NCBI GenBank assembly: GCA_003560455.1
Contig: PWIL01000084.1
Span: forward strand, 1-24,318
Source: Mollicutes bacterium
GTDB lineage: Bacteria; Bacillota_I; Bacilli_A; RF39; UBA660
Reading direction: 5' to 3'
Length of the DNA stretch: 24,318 nucleotides
Made by a program: the position numbers and the translations under genes. The first letter of the stretch is position 1, and each line of letters opens with the position of its first letter. This document shows, piece by piece, positions 1 to 7,151 of this stretch. Below the pieces are notes generated by a model. That model was not told where the DNA came from, ran no database searches, and saw only the letters and a program-made list of their open reading frames with translations.

Positions 1-936
1 ATTTAAATATACTAAACCACCAACATAGCCGCCACCATTTCCGATAAGAGTAATCGTTCCCGATAAATTAACATTTTCAATTAAACCATAATTTTCGGTA
101 CTTAAACCACCAACATAAAAGGTTGCATGAATATATATATTGTCTAAATTCAAATCGCGAACTATCCCTGAAGGTCCTATTTTATAAAACAAACCCAATT
201 CTATATCTTCATCCCAGTCAACATTTAAATATTCAATAAATAAATTCTCAATTGAATAATTTAAACCACAATAAATACCTGTAAAATCTTCTTCATTTTC
301 TCGACCAAGTGGTTCCCATCCATTTCCCGCATTATATGGCGCTACATCTAAATCTATATCATTAGTTTGAAAATATTTTTTATCTAATCCGCCAGTATAA
401 GTTCCTTCCCATTCTGTTCCACTACCAAAAGTATTTTCTGTACCATGACGAATATTATTTAATTCATCAGGTGTTGATATTGGAATATAACCCGCTGCAA
501 CAAATTCTTCAGGAGTGCTAGGTGGTAGATAACATTCTCCTTCTTCATACTCAATAAAAACAATTTCATTATCGCCATATTCCTTAATTGCACACCAACT
601 TTCATCGTGTACAGCGATAGCTATTTCACAATGTTCATTAGTAAAGATACTACCACTTGTTGGAGCACGACCAGAAAATTGTAATTTTTCTTTTTCGGGA
701 CTGACACTTTGATGACCATCTTCAAAACTATAAACAACTGCTTCTCGATCTCTTTCAGCTCTTCTTCGCAAACATTCATTTTCAGCAGTCCTAACTAAAC
801 TACTCATACTTAATTCAAAACTAGCTTTTCGACTTTCATTAACATAATTTAAAACTATCGGCATCGCAATTAAAAAAATAAAACCTAAAACAACTATTAC
901 CCCCAATAATTCAATTAAAGTTAAACCTTTTTGCAT
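1..936 (-). CDS. Prepilin-like protein with GLUG-type domain (3' end off window)
   Basis: The frame is open for 312 codons from ATG 936 to the left edge, so the C terminus is missing. A good SD (AGGTG) precedes the ATG. The N terminus is a type IV prepilin leader: MQKG, then LTLIE with Glu at +5, then a hydrophobic helix to about residue 30 (canonical +1 is Phe; here Leu). A middle region of about 120 residues holds several Cys. From about residue 175 it reads like the GLUG family: a TPDELNNIR segment, NDIDL, FTGIYCGLNYSIENL, then repeated GLF...GIVRDL and VGGL...GLIENV units. GLUG repeats are predicted beta-solenoid surface modules. The likely product is a pseudopilin-anchored or surface protein matured by a prepilin peptidase. 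No pilus assembly gene is in view. Confidence 0.8.
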   Translation of the reverse strand, partial: MQKGLTLIELLGVIVVLGFIFLIAMPIVLNYVNESRKASFELSMSSLVRTAENECLRRRAERDREAVVYSFEDGHQSVSPEKEKLQFSGRAPTSGSIFTNEHCEIAIAVHDESWCAIKEYGDNEIVFIEYEEGECYLPPSTPEEFVAAGYIPISTPDELNNIRHGTENTFGSGTEWEGTYTGGLDKKYFQTNDIDLDVAPYNAGNGWEPLGRENEEDFTGIYCGLNYSIENLFIEYLNVDWDEDIELGLFYKIGPSGIVRDLNLDNIYIHATFYVGGLSTENYGLIENVNLSGTITLIGNGGGYVGGLVYLN

Positions 937-970
937 TATTTACACCTCATATTCAATCTTAAAAACATTA

Positions 971-1105
971 TTAGCTTACAAAAAATTGTAAACCTGCTTG
1001 TTCTGTATCACTAATAAAATTAAAAATTAAAGGAATAATCACTAAAACAATTATTATTAAAGCAATAAAAACAATTATAAATTCTCGTAGACCGCGATTT
1101 TTCAT
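971..1105 (-). CDS. Small single-TM peptide, 44 aa, Flp/TadE-like N terminus
   Basis: This short ORF begins with ATG 1105 behind a clear SD (GAGGGAT) and ends with TAA at 971. The product is MKNRGLREF followed by about 20 strongly hydrophobic residues (IIVFIALIIIVLVIIP) and a short polar tail ending ...EQAGLQFFVS. The NRGLREF-hydrophobic pattern resembles the G-x-x-E-F/Y start of Flp or TadE-type pilins rather than the Glu+5 type. It lies 34 nt upstream of the GLUG prepilin on the same strand, and a candidate extended -10 lies about 40 nt upstream, so the two are probably one operon. The family is not certain; it could be a minor pilin, a membrane helper peptide or an unrelated small membrane protein. 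Confidence 0.6.
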   Translation of the reverse strand: MKNRGLREFIIVFIALIIIVLVIIPLIFNFISDTEQAGLQFFVS

Positions 1106-1143
1106 TTTCCATCCCTCAATTCTCTCATACCGTATCTAATACT

Positions 1144-1152
1144 ATTTTATCA
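1144..1152 (-). promoter_or_regulatory. Extended -10 promoter for the small TM/prepilin pair
   Basis: On the minus strand a T-tract runs into GTGATAAAATAG: TG-A-TAAAAT is an extended -10 with no visible -35. It sits directly after the T-run of the terminator at 1154-1187 and about 40 nt before ATG 1105. It belongs to a recurring T-tract/extended -10 class in this window. Confidence 0.5.
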
Positions 1153-1153
1153 C

Positions 1154-1187
1154 AAAAAAAAAAAAATACCAATTATAAATTAATATT
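1154..1187 (-). terminator. Rho-independent terminator after tRNA-Thr
   Basis: The minus strand shows AATATTAATT, a TAT loop, then AATTGGTATT: a 10-bp stem with two G.T wobbles, followed by at least ten T. It would end the HD gene/tRNA-Arg/tRNA-Thr transcript. Confidence 0.6.
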
Positions 1188-1194
1188 TTAAAAA

Positions 1195-1268
1195 TGGTGC
1201 CGCAACCGTGAATCGAACACGGATTAAAGCCTTACCATGGCCTCGTAATACCATTATACCATTGCGGC
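1195..1268 (-). tRNA. tRNA-Thr (GGT)
   Basis: The acceptor stem GCCGCAA/TTGCGGC pairs perfectly, with discriminator A and an encoded CCA. The anticodon stem AGGCC/GGCTT (one G.T) encloses the loop ATGGTAA, so the anticodon is GGT, reading ACC/ACU. The T arm CCGTG-TTCGATT-CACGG is perfect. The D arm has only three pairs (GTA/TAC) but keeps the GG of the D loop. G1-C72, C2-G71 and the anticodon fit threonine. It lies 6 nt from tRNA-Arg. Confidence 0.9.
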
Positions 1269-1274
1269 AAAACA

Positions 1275-1350
1275 TGGCGTCCTCGACAGGACTCGAACCC
1301 ATATCTATCCCTTAGGAGGGGATTGCTCTATCCTGCTGAGCTACGAGGAC
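1275..1350 (-). tRNA. tRNA-Arg (CCT)
   Basis: The acceptor GTCCTCG/CGAGGAC is perfect, followed by G and an encoded CCA. The anticodon stem ATCCC/GGGAT encloses CTCCTAA, giving anticodon CCT for the AGG codon. The D arm (AGCTCAG...) and T arm (TTCGAGT loop) are canonical. It starts 13 nt after the HD gene's stop codon, with no room for a promoter, so it is probably transcribed with that gene. Confidence 0.93.
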
Positions 1351-1363
1351 AAAAAAATTATTA

Positions 1364-1867
1364 CTAACGTAATAAATTTAATAAAAACAACTTTAACATC
1401 CCACTCGCATAATTCATTTTATAAACAGTTACATAACTAACTTCCCAAACAGAAATTGTTTTATCAACTAAAATAACTAACCAGCTTTCTAAATATTGTG
1501 GTATTCTAGTCCCAAACGGAAACATATGCGATTGAATAATATCTTTTTCTTTTCTTTTTAAACCAAATAAAATTTGCGAGTTTTTAACTGCAATTTCGGG
1601 ATGCCGAACAATTGACTGAAATCTGCCCCAAAAACCTAATTGATAATTAGTATCAAAAAAATCATGCAAAAGACCACCTCTTGCCGTTTGGTAATAATTT
1701 AAATTTAATTTCTTTGCAATTTTATATGATATATAAGCAACTGATAACGAATGATCATATCGATTAATGCCATGATGGCTTAATTCCTTTAATTTCGCGA
1801 AAGAAGGATTGCTTATAATATCATCAGTGATTTGCAAAAACTCTTTGTCTTGCTTAGCAAAATTCAT
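1364..1867 (-). CDS. HD-domain metal-dependent phosphohydrolase
   Basis: The 167-residue protein shows the full set of HD-superfamily ligands in order: H39 (RYDHSLS), H68-D69 (GLLHDFF), H89 (VRHPEIA), H114 (QSHMFP) and D135 (LVDK). The five-ligand set fits a metal-dependent phosphohydrolase; the substrate, possibly a nucleotide or signalling nucleotide, cannot be told. It resembles the short uncharacterised HD proteins common in Bacillota. ATG 1867 has an SD (AAGGAGTG) and an extended -10 25-30 nt upstream. The upstream DUF3048 gene has no visible terminator, so readthrough from the mre block is possible. Two tRNAs follow directly. Confidence 0.85.
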   Translation of the reverse strand: MNFAKQDKEFLQITDDIISNPSFAKLKELSHHGINRYDHSLSVAYISYKIAKKLNLNYYQTARGGLLHDFFDTNYQLGFWGRFQSIVRHPEIAVKNSQILFGLKRKEKDIIQSHMFPFGTRIPQYLESWLVILVDKTISVWEVSYVTVYKMNYASGMLKLFLLNLLR

Positions 1868-1891
1868 GATAACACTCCTTTTTCTATGTCA

Positions 1892-1900
1892 TTATAGCAC
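1892..1900 (-). promoter_or_regulatory. Extended -10 promoter for the HD gene
   Basis: The minus strand reads AATTTGTGCTATAATGA. TG-C-TATAAT is a perfect extended -10 with no good -35. Nearly the same string (TTTGTGCTATAATGA) precedes recD2 at 16489-16497. Confidence 0.6.
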
Positions 1901-1914
1901 AAATTTATTTTTTT

Positions 1915-2976
1915 TTAAACCTCATTTTCTTCTTCATTGTCATTTACTTCACCAGTAATATTTACCGTTGTATTTACCGGAACTACATTAATCATTGTAT
2001 TTCCATCATTAAATGCCACTTCTTCACCACTTTCATAACGATAAACTGTTTTACTCGAACGACTCTCTTTTGTCCAAGTTATCGGTTTAGCTTTACCATC
2101 AGTTAAAAAATAACCCTTACCACTACCAACGGTATCTAACTCTTGTCGCCCCCCTGATCCCATTAAATAATTTCTGACTTCTTTAATTAATAAATTCTTA
2201 AAATTATATTGTTCTTTACTAACTGCATCACTATGTTTGTTACCATTGTAAAAACGATAATAAACGCCATCATGATATTGATAACCAACCCGATTACTGC
2301 GACTATAAACAATTTCAATCTGATCAGCATTAAACACATTTTCACCAGTTAAAACAACTGGCTCTATCTGATAATTTAAATATTGATTATCACTAGTTAA
2401 ACGCATATTCATTTTAGTCAATTCTTCATAAATTAATTCCATTCTTGAATATGCTCGATGTTCTAGAGCAACATTTAAAGAATTATCGCGAAAAAAAGCA
2501 GACCTGGACATAAAATCTAAATTATTAACCCCTAAACTACGAATGTCGGTATAAGATTGTGGACTGCCACCAAAGTGGATAAAAACAGCATCATGTTCTA
2601 ATGCATAATCTAGAAAATAATGGCGGGCACTTCTTAACGAACCAATTCGTGGTGTTGCTTGTTCCCGATACAAAGCCATTAATCTTGTAAAACTACCTTC
2701 AACAATGATTTCATAAACAATAAAGGCATCTTGTATACCAGCATGATGAGGAATTGTTCGTGGATGATTATTAATCATCACCGCTAGTGCTCTTCGATTA
2801 CTATCTTGATCAATAATCTGCAGCTTTGGTTCCTCTATTTCTTCTTCTTCAATTTCTTCGACTACTTCTTCTTCATCGGAAAAACGACGCTGTTCTTCAA
2901 AAACAATAACGCCACCAACAATGATCAATAAAACAATTAAACCAATAAATTTTCGGTTTTTTAAAGTATTTTCCAT
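1915..2976 (-). CDS. DUF3048 (YerB-like) membrane-anchored protein
   Basis: The protein has 353 residues. Residues about 10-26 form one TM helix (FIGLIVLLIIVGGVIVF), followed by a very acidic stalk (residues ~33-50, mostly Glu). Residues ~60-200 match the DUF3048 N-terminal domain, with AVMINNHPRTIPHHAG, GSLRSARHYFLDYAL and HFGGSPQSY; residues ~225-340 form the second domain ending in the VPVNT region. Bacillus YerB is a lipoprotein of unknown function; here there is no lipobox Cys, so it is anchored by an uncleaved helix and faces outward. ATG 2976 has an SD (GGTGGAG) that overlaps the end of mreD 10 nt upstream. The context suggests an envelope role; the activity is unknown. Confidence 0.85.
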   Translation of the reverse strand: MENTLKNRKFIGLIVLLIIVGGVIVFEEQRRFSDEEEVVEEIEEEEIEEPKLQIIDQDSNRRALAVMINNHPRTIPHHAGIQDAFIVYEIIVEGSFTRLMALYREQATPRIGSLRSARHYFLDYALEHDAVFIHFGGSPQSYTDIRSLGVNNLDFMSRSAFFRDNSLNVALEHRAYSRMELIYEELTKMNMRLTSDNQYLNYQIEPVVLTGENVFNADQIEIVYSRSNRVGYQYHDGVYYRFYNGNKHSDAVSKEQYNFKNLLIKEVRNYLMGSGGRQELDTVGSGKGYFLTDGKAKPITWTKESRSSKTVYRYESGEEVAFNDGNTMINVVPVNTTVNITGEVNDNEEENEV

Positions 2977-2986
2977 TTCTCCACCC

Positions 2987-3475
2987 CTAATTCATCTTTA
3001 AGATGCGATATTTTTGACTTAATTTTTCAACAATCATAAAAAATAAACCACTATAAACTATGTTCAATAAAATTGTATCATAAAATTTCCCCAAAAACTG
3101 CAAAATTTCAAATTCTAATTGACCCGCTATTACCAAAATGCTATACGTAATAGCTAAATAGCTAAATATTATAAACATTGTCATGAAAATCGTACTATAC
3201 ATATTGTTGACAAAATAAACATTGATTTTGCTAACTATCATCCCTAGAATAACAAATATAATTGTATTAAAAAAAAGTGAGTTTGTCAAAATAACATCAT
3301 AAAATAATCCCACAATCAGACAATAACGCCAATAATTATGATTATTGTTTTGAAAAAGAGGATAAATAAATACCAAAGTACAAATTACAAATAAATTAAA
3401 AAAAGGCGAATAATTTAAATATAAAGAGAAAATGTTTTGCAAGAAAAAACTTAAACCAGTAATTACATAAATCAT
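2987..3475 (-). CDS. mreD: Rod shape-determining protein MreD
   Basis: The product is a 162-residue, very hydrophobic protein with about five TM segments and little polar sequence. It lies directly after mreC, as MreD does across bacteria. MreD diverges strongly in sequence, so the call rests mainly on topology, size and position. I chose ATG 3475 (MIYVITGLSFF): GTG 3490 has no SD and overlaps the mreC stop region, while a G-rich SD-like GGGGCGG sits six to seven bases before ATG 3475. It would act with MreC at the membrane in the elongasome that guides lateral wall synthesis. No mreB is present in the cluster. Confidence 0.75.
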   Translation of the reverse strand: MIYVITGLSFFLQNIFSLYLNYSPFFNLFVICTLVFIYPLFQNNNHNYWRYCLIVGLFYDVILTNSLFFNTIIFVILGMIVSKINVYFVNNMYSTIFMTMFIIFSYLAITYSILVIAGQLEFEILQFLGKFYDTILLNIVYSGLFFMIVEKLSQKYRILKMN

Positions 3476-3476
3476 T

Positions 3477-4238
3477 TTATTCCGCCCCACTTATAACCGT
3501 TACATAACGAATCTGATCAAAATTGACAATTGGCTCTGCTTCAATTATCTTGGCTAAACCAAAATTATCTTCCCCAACATTAACCACTTCACCAATTATT
3601 AATCCCGGTGGAAAATTAGGCGTTAAACCGGTTGTTGTAATTAAAGTTTTCTTTTCAAAATCAAAGGTAAAACCCTCTAATAGAAACAAATCATTTTCAT
3701 TATCATATTTTGCTAAAACTCCATATTCATAACTATCATCAACCATACCCTTAACGGATATTTTAGCTAAATAATCGGCACTAGTTATTAACTGTACTTC
3801 GCTAGTTAAATAACTTATTTCTTGAATAATACCAACTAACGAAGCATCAACAAGCACCACATCACCTACCATTATTCCATCTACTTCCCCTTTATTAATC
3901 GTTAAATAATCAAACCAAATATCTAATCGCCTATTTAATACATAAGCTGGTATTAAATCTTGATTAATAAAATCAAGTTCTAAATTAATCTGTTGATTTA
4001 TTTTTTTTAATTGATATTCTAACTCATCATTTCTTGCTTTTAATTTAGGATCTTGATAACGCTCTTTTTGATCAAAAAAGCGAATTGGCACCGAAGCTAT
4101 TTCATAACTAAATAAAGCCGAATCTTTTAAAACTTTTTCAAAAAAAGATAAACTACGATTATAATTTACTAACAAAATTAAAAATACAAAAACAGCAATA
4201 AACAACAACCAACGCGGATTTTTCTTTTTTTTAAACAT
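3477..4238 (-). CDS. mreC: Cell shape-determining protein MreC
   Basis: The 253-residue protein has the MreC layout: a short basic cytoplasmic tail (MFKKKKNPR), one TM helix at ~10-24, a coiled coil at ~65-95 (KLKARNDELEYQLKKINQQ), then the extracytoplasmic beta domain. The C-terminal signature region reads TTTGLTPNFPPGLIIGEV. Partners in other bacteria are MreD, RodZ, PBP2 and MreB. ATG 4238 has an SD (AGGTGG). A TATAAT at 4255-4260 could start an internal transcript, because 37 nt separate it from radC. In Bacillus the order is radC-mreB-mreC-mreD; here mreB is missing. Confidence 0.9.
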   Translation of the reverse strand: MFKKKKNPRWLLFIAVFVFLILLVNYNRSLSFFEKVLKDSALFSYEIASVPIRFFDQKERYQDPKLKARNDELEYQLKKINQQINLELDFINQDLIPAYVLNRRLDIWFDYLTINKGEVDGIMVGDVVLVDASLVGIIQEISYLTSEVQLITSADYLAKISVKGMVDDSYEYGVLAKYDNENDLFLLEGFTFDFEKKTLITTTGLTPNFPPGLIIGEVVNVGEDNFGLAKIIEAEPIVNFDQIRYVTVISGAE

Positions 4239-4254
4239 TCAACCACCTAATTTT

Positions 4255-4260
4255 ATTATA
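4255..4260 (-). promoter_or_regulatory. Possible -10 box before mreC
   Basis: TATAAT on the minus strand, 17 nt before ATG 4238, with only a run of T where the -35 would be. Such hexamers are common in AT-rich DNA, so support is weak. Confidence 0.3.
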
Positions 4261-4275
4261 ATACATTTTTACTAA

Positions 4276-4956
4276 TTAAAAAAGATTGTTATCAAAAAAG
4301 CTAAAAAAACCATTTTTACTAACAATGATATGATCATCAACGCCAATCCCAAACAAATCACCCATTTTTTTTAAATCTTTAGTAAAATCAAGGTCTGCTG
4401 TTGATGGTTTTAAATCACCGCTCGGATGATTATGAACACAAATAATTGAAAAAGCGCTGACTAAAAAAGCTTCTTTAAAAATTTCTCTGGGGTGAACTAA
4501 GCTTTTATTAATTGTGCCAATAAATAACTTTTTTTCATGAATTACTTTTTTTTGACTATCTAAATATAAACAAAAAAAATGTTCTTGTTTTAAATTACCA
4601 ATTTTATCACAAAAATAATCATAAACCATTTGTGAATTAGTTATTTTTTCTTGTAACAAAAAGCGCTGTTTTTGATGCATTCTTTTGGCTAATTCAATTA
4701 CCGCCATAATTGTGACTGCTTTTGTTTGGCCAATTCCTTTGATTTTTTGTAATTTAACTAAATTTGTTTGTTCTAAATTATTAATTCCCCCTAATTCAAT
4801 CAACAATTTTGAGGCTAAAATTTTAACTGAATATTCTTTGGTTCCAGTTTTTAAAATAATTGCTAATAATTCTTCATCCGCTAAAAAAGAAGCACCTAAT
4901 TTTATTAAGCGCTCCTTTGGTCTTTCATCAAACGGCAAATCTTTTATTTTATACAT
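4276..4956 (-). CDS. radC: RadC family JAB/MPN-domain protein
   Basis: The protein is 226 residues, normal for RadC. The N-terminal part has a helix-hairpin-helix (LQKIKGIGQTKA, ~69-80). The C-terminal JAMM domain keeps the zinc ligands: E125, H175 and H177 in VHNHPSGD, S185 and D188, fitting HxHx7SxxD. RadC was named for repair, but its true role is unsettled. ATG 4956 follows a strong SD (TTAGGTGAT). It sits between proS (43 nt upstream) and mreC, the normal place next to the mre cluster in Bacillota. Confidence 0.92.
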   Translation of the reverse strand: MYKIKDLPFDERPKERLIKLGASFLADEELLAIILKTGTKEYSVKILASKLLIELGGINNLEQTNLVKLQKIKGIGQTKAVTIMAVIELAKRMHQKQRFLLQEKITNSQMVYDYFCDKIGNLKQEHFFCLYLDSQKKVIHEKKLFIGTINKSLVHPREIFKEAFLVSAFSIICVHNHPSGDLKPSTADLDFTKDLKKMGDLFGIGVDDHIIVSKNGFFSFFDNNLF

Positions 4957-4999
4957 CTTATCACCTAAGACAATATATTATCTTTACCAATTATTTCCT

Positions 5000-6697
5000 T
5001 TATAATTTGTCTTGAATTATTTGATTGACTTTTTCGACTAAATCAGCAAAATTTACTTCTAAATCAATATCACCAGTGCGACTTTTTAATTCAACTACCC
5101 TATCACTAGCCTTTTTACCAACAACAATTCGTAGTGGAATCCCAATTAATTCTATATCATTAAACTTAACGCCTGGTCGCTCATCGCGATCATCAAAAAT
5201 AACTTCAATTTTATTTTCTAATAAAGTTTGATAAACTTCTTCACTCAATTTTACTTGTTCTTGATCTTGACCATTAATTAATACTAAAGCTACTTGATAA
5301 GGTGCAATATTCATCGGCCAGATAATTCCCTTTTCATCATGACTTTGTTCAATCACACTAACCATTGTTCGTTCAAGTCCAATGCCATAACTGCCCATCT
5401 GTGGATAATGTAATTGATTATTATGGTCTAAAAAAGTAACATCTAAGTTTTTGGCATATTTATCACCTAATTTAAATAAATTCCCAACTTCAATCCCTTT
5501 TTTAAATTCAATTTTTGCCCCACATTTTGGACAATTGTCTTCTGGTGTAATATTTTTAATATCACCTGATTTAAAAACCTTAAAATCATCAATATTAGCA
5601 TTTTTATAATGATATTCAGTTTCATTTGCACCGACAACAAAATTACTCATCTTTAAAACCTCGGTATCAACAATAATAGGAATATCAAGACCAACCGGCC
5701 CTGCATAGCCCACTTTAGCACTTGTTAAACGTTCCACATCACTAAAAGAAGCTAATTCCATTTCTGGTAAACCTAATAACTTTAAAACTTTTGTTTCATT
5801 AACATCACGATTTCCCCGAACTAAACAAGCATAAAAATTATCATTTGCTTGATAAAGTAATGTTTTTACAAAACTTGTGTTAGGTAGATTCATCATATTA
5901 GTTACTTCTTCAATTGTTGCCGCATTTGGGGTGTGAACTTTTTCTAATTTTTTAGAAGCTTCATTTTCAATTATTTGATCTGGACAGAAACAAATATCAG
6001 TATTTGAAGCAAAGCCACAACTATGACATAAAACAAGCAAATCTTCACCAATATCAGTAATTGCTTGATATTCTTCCGATAATAATCCCCCCATTGTTCC
6101 CGTATCAGCCAACACAATTTTATAATCTAAACCAATTCGATCAAATACCTTACAATAAGCATCATACATTTTTTGATAACTAACATCTAAACCTTTTAAA
6201 TCAACATCAAAACTATAAGCATCTTTCATAAAAAATTCGCGAATTCGAATTAAACCATAACGGGGACGTGGTTCATCACGATATTTGCGAGCTATCTGAT
6301 AAATATTAAATGGCAAATCTTGGTATGATTTAATTGCTTCTTTCCCAGAAAAAGCAAATAACTCCTCATGGGTAGGTCCTAATAAATAATTTCTTAAATG
6401 ACGATCTTTCAAACGAAATAAGTCTTTCCCAAAAGCTGCAACCCGATTAGTTTTTTGATAATAATCTTCCGGAATTAGCGAGGGCATTATCAATTCAAAA
6501 GCTCCTGCTTGATCCATTTCTTCCCGAATAATTTGTTCTATTTTTTTAATTACTCGAAATCCCAATGGATGATAAGCATAAACCCCACTACCAACCTTTT
6601 TAACCATGCCACTTTTAACTAGTAATTTTCCACTAGTTGATTCCTCATTTTTTATATCCTCTTTATAAGTATAAAAAAAACTATTTTTAATTCGCAT
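5000..6697 (-). CDS. proS: Prolyl-tRNA synthetase
   Basis: The 565-residue enzyme is the bacterial type and charges tRNA-Pro with proline. The class II motifs are visible: motif 1 around SGVYAYHPLGFRVIKKIE, motif 2 as YRDEPRPRYGLIRIREFFMKDAY, and motif 3 as GSYGIGLERTM. The editing (INS) domain fills ~225-380, containing a Cys cluster (CHSCGF, CFCPD), and NCPKCGAKI follows it. The anticodon-binding domain follows from ~460 (DDRDERPGVKFNDIELIGIP). ATG 6697 has an excellent SD (AAGGAGTGAG). An extended -10 lies directly in front, with no leader long enough for a T-box. Confidence 0.97.
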   Translation of the reverse strand: MRIKNSFFYTYKEDIKNEESTSGKLLVKSGMVKKVGSGVYAYHPLGFRVIKKIEQIIREEMDQAGAFELIMPSLIPEDYYQKTNRVAAFGKDLFRLKDRHLRNYLLGPTHEELFAFSGKEAIKSYQDLPFNIYQIARKYRDEPRPRYGLIRIREFFMKDAYSFDVDLKGLDVSYQKMYDAYCKVFDRIGLDYKIVLADTGTMGGLLSEEYQAITDIGEDLLVLCHSCGFASNTDICFCPDQIIENEASKKLEKVHTPNAATIEEVTNMMNLPNTSFVKTLLYQANDNFYACLVRGNRDVNETKVLKLLGLPEMELASFSDVERLTSAKVGYAGPVGLDIPIIVDTEVLKMSNFVVGANETEYHYKNANIDDFKVFKSGDIKNITPEDNCPKCGAKIEFKKGIEVGNLFKLGDKYAKNLDVTFLDHNNQLHYPQMGSYGIGLERTMVSVIEQSHDEKGIIWPMNIAPYQVALVLINGQDQEQVKLSEEVYQTLLENKIEVIFDDRDERPGVKFNDIELIGIPLRIVVGKKASDRVVELKSRTGDIDLEVNFADLVEKVNQIIQDKL

Positions 6698-6718
6698 ACG
6701 CTCACTCCTTATCTGTTA

Positions 6719-6727
6719 ATTATAGCA
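6719..6727 (-). promoter_or_regulatory. Extended -10 promoter for proS
   Basis: The minus strand reads TTTTTTTTTGCTATAATTA: TG-C-TATAAT fused to the T-tract of the ndk terminator. The -35 position falls inside the terminator's T-run and is not recognisable. Confidence 0.5.
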
Positions 6728-6758
6728 AAAAAAAAGAAAAAAAACACTAATTAGTGTT
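6727..6758 (-). terminator. ndk terminator overlapping the stop codon
   Basis: AACACTAATTAGTGTT (6743-6758) is a perfect inverted repeat followed on the minus strand by a T-rich tract down to 6727. The ndk stop TAG (6747-6749) lies inside the hairpin. Confidence 0.75.
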
Positions 6759-7151
6759 AAAAAATCTTTTTATTTCAGCTTGAGCCGTTTCAATACTATC
6801 CGCTCGATGAATAACATTAAAGCCCGTACTAGTCACATAATCACCACGAATGGTTCCAGGTTGACATTCATTCCATTGTGTTGGCCCGCATAAGATCATC
6901 ATTGCTTCAACCGCATTTTCCCCAGCAACAATCATTGCTAAAACTGGCCCTGATGTCATATTTGCAAGTATCTCAGGAAAAAAAGGTTTGTCAACAATAT
7001 GAGCATAATGTTCCCGAATTATTGTTTCATCTAGCTGCATTGTTTTCATTTCTAAAATTTTTAATCCTTTTCTCTCAATTCGACTAATAATATCACCAAC
7101 GATATTTCTTTTTAAAGCCTCTGGTTTTAACATTACATAAGTTTTTTCCAT
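6747..7151 (-). CDS. ndk: Nucleoside diphosphate kinase
   Basis: The 134-residue enzyme passes phosphate from ATP to other NDPs through a phospho-histidine. The catalytic His is H115 in GFNVIHRADS (family pattern NxxHxSDS; here ADS). K9 (VMLKPEA) and the PGTIRGD loop are kept. The segment before that loop is GPTQWNECQ instead of the usual GATNPxxAx, an uncommon variant, though the substrate-loop positions around it look intact. ATG 7151 overlaps the upstream stop as TAATG, so translation is probably coupled. A terminator overlaps its stop codon. Confidence 0.95.
   Translation of the reverse strand: MEKTYVMLKPEALKRNIVGDIISRIERKGLKILEMKTMQLDETIIREHYAHIVDKPFFPEILANMTSGPVLAMIVAGENAVEAMMILCGPTQWNECQPGTIRGDYVTSTGFNVIHRADSIETAQAEIKRFFNTN

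Noticed and set aside
6698..6746. T-box leader before proS
   Set aside because: Only about 50 nt separate ndk from proS, too short for a T-box, and no T-box core sequence is present.
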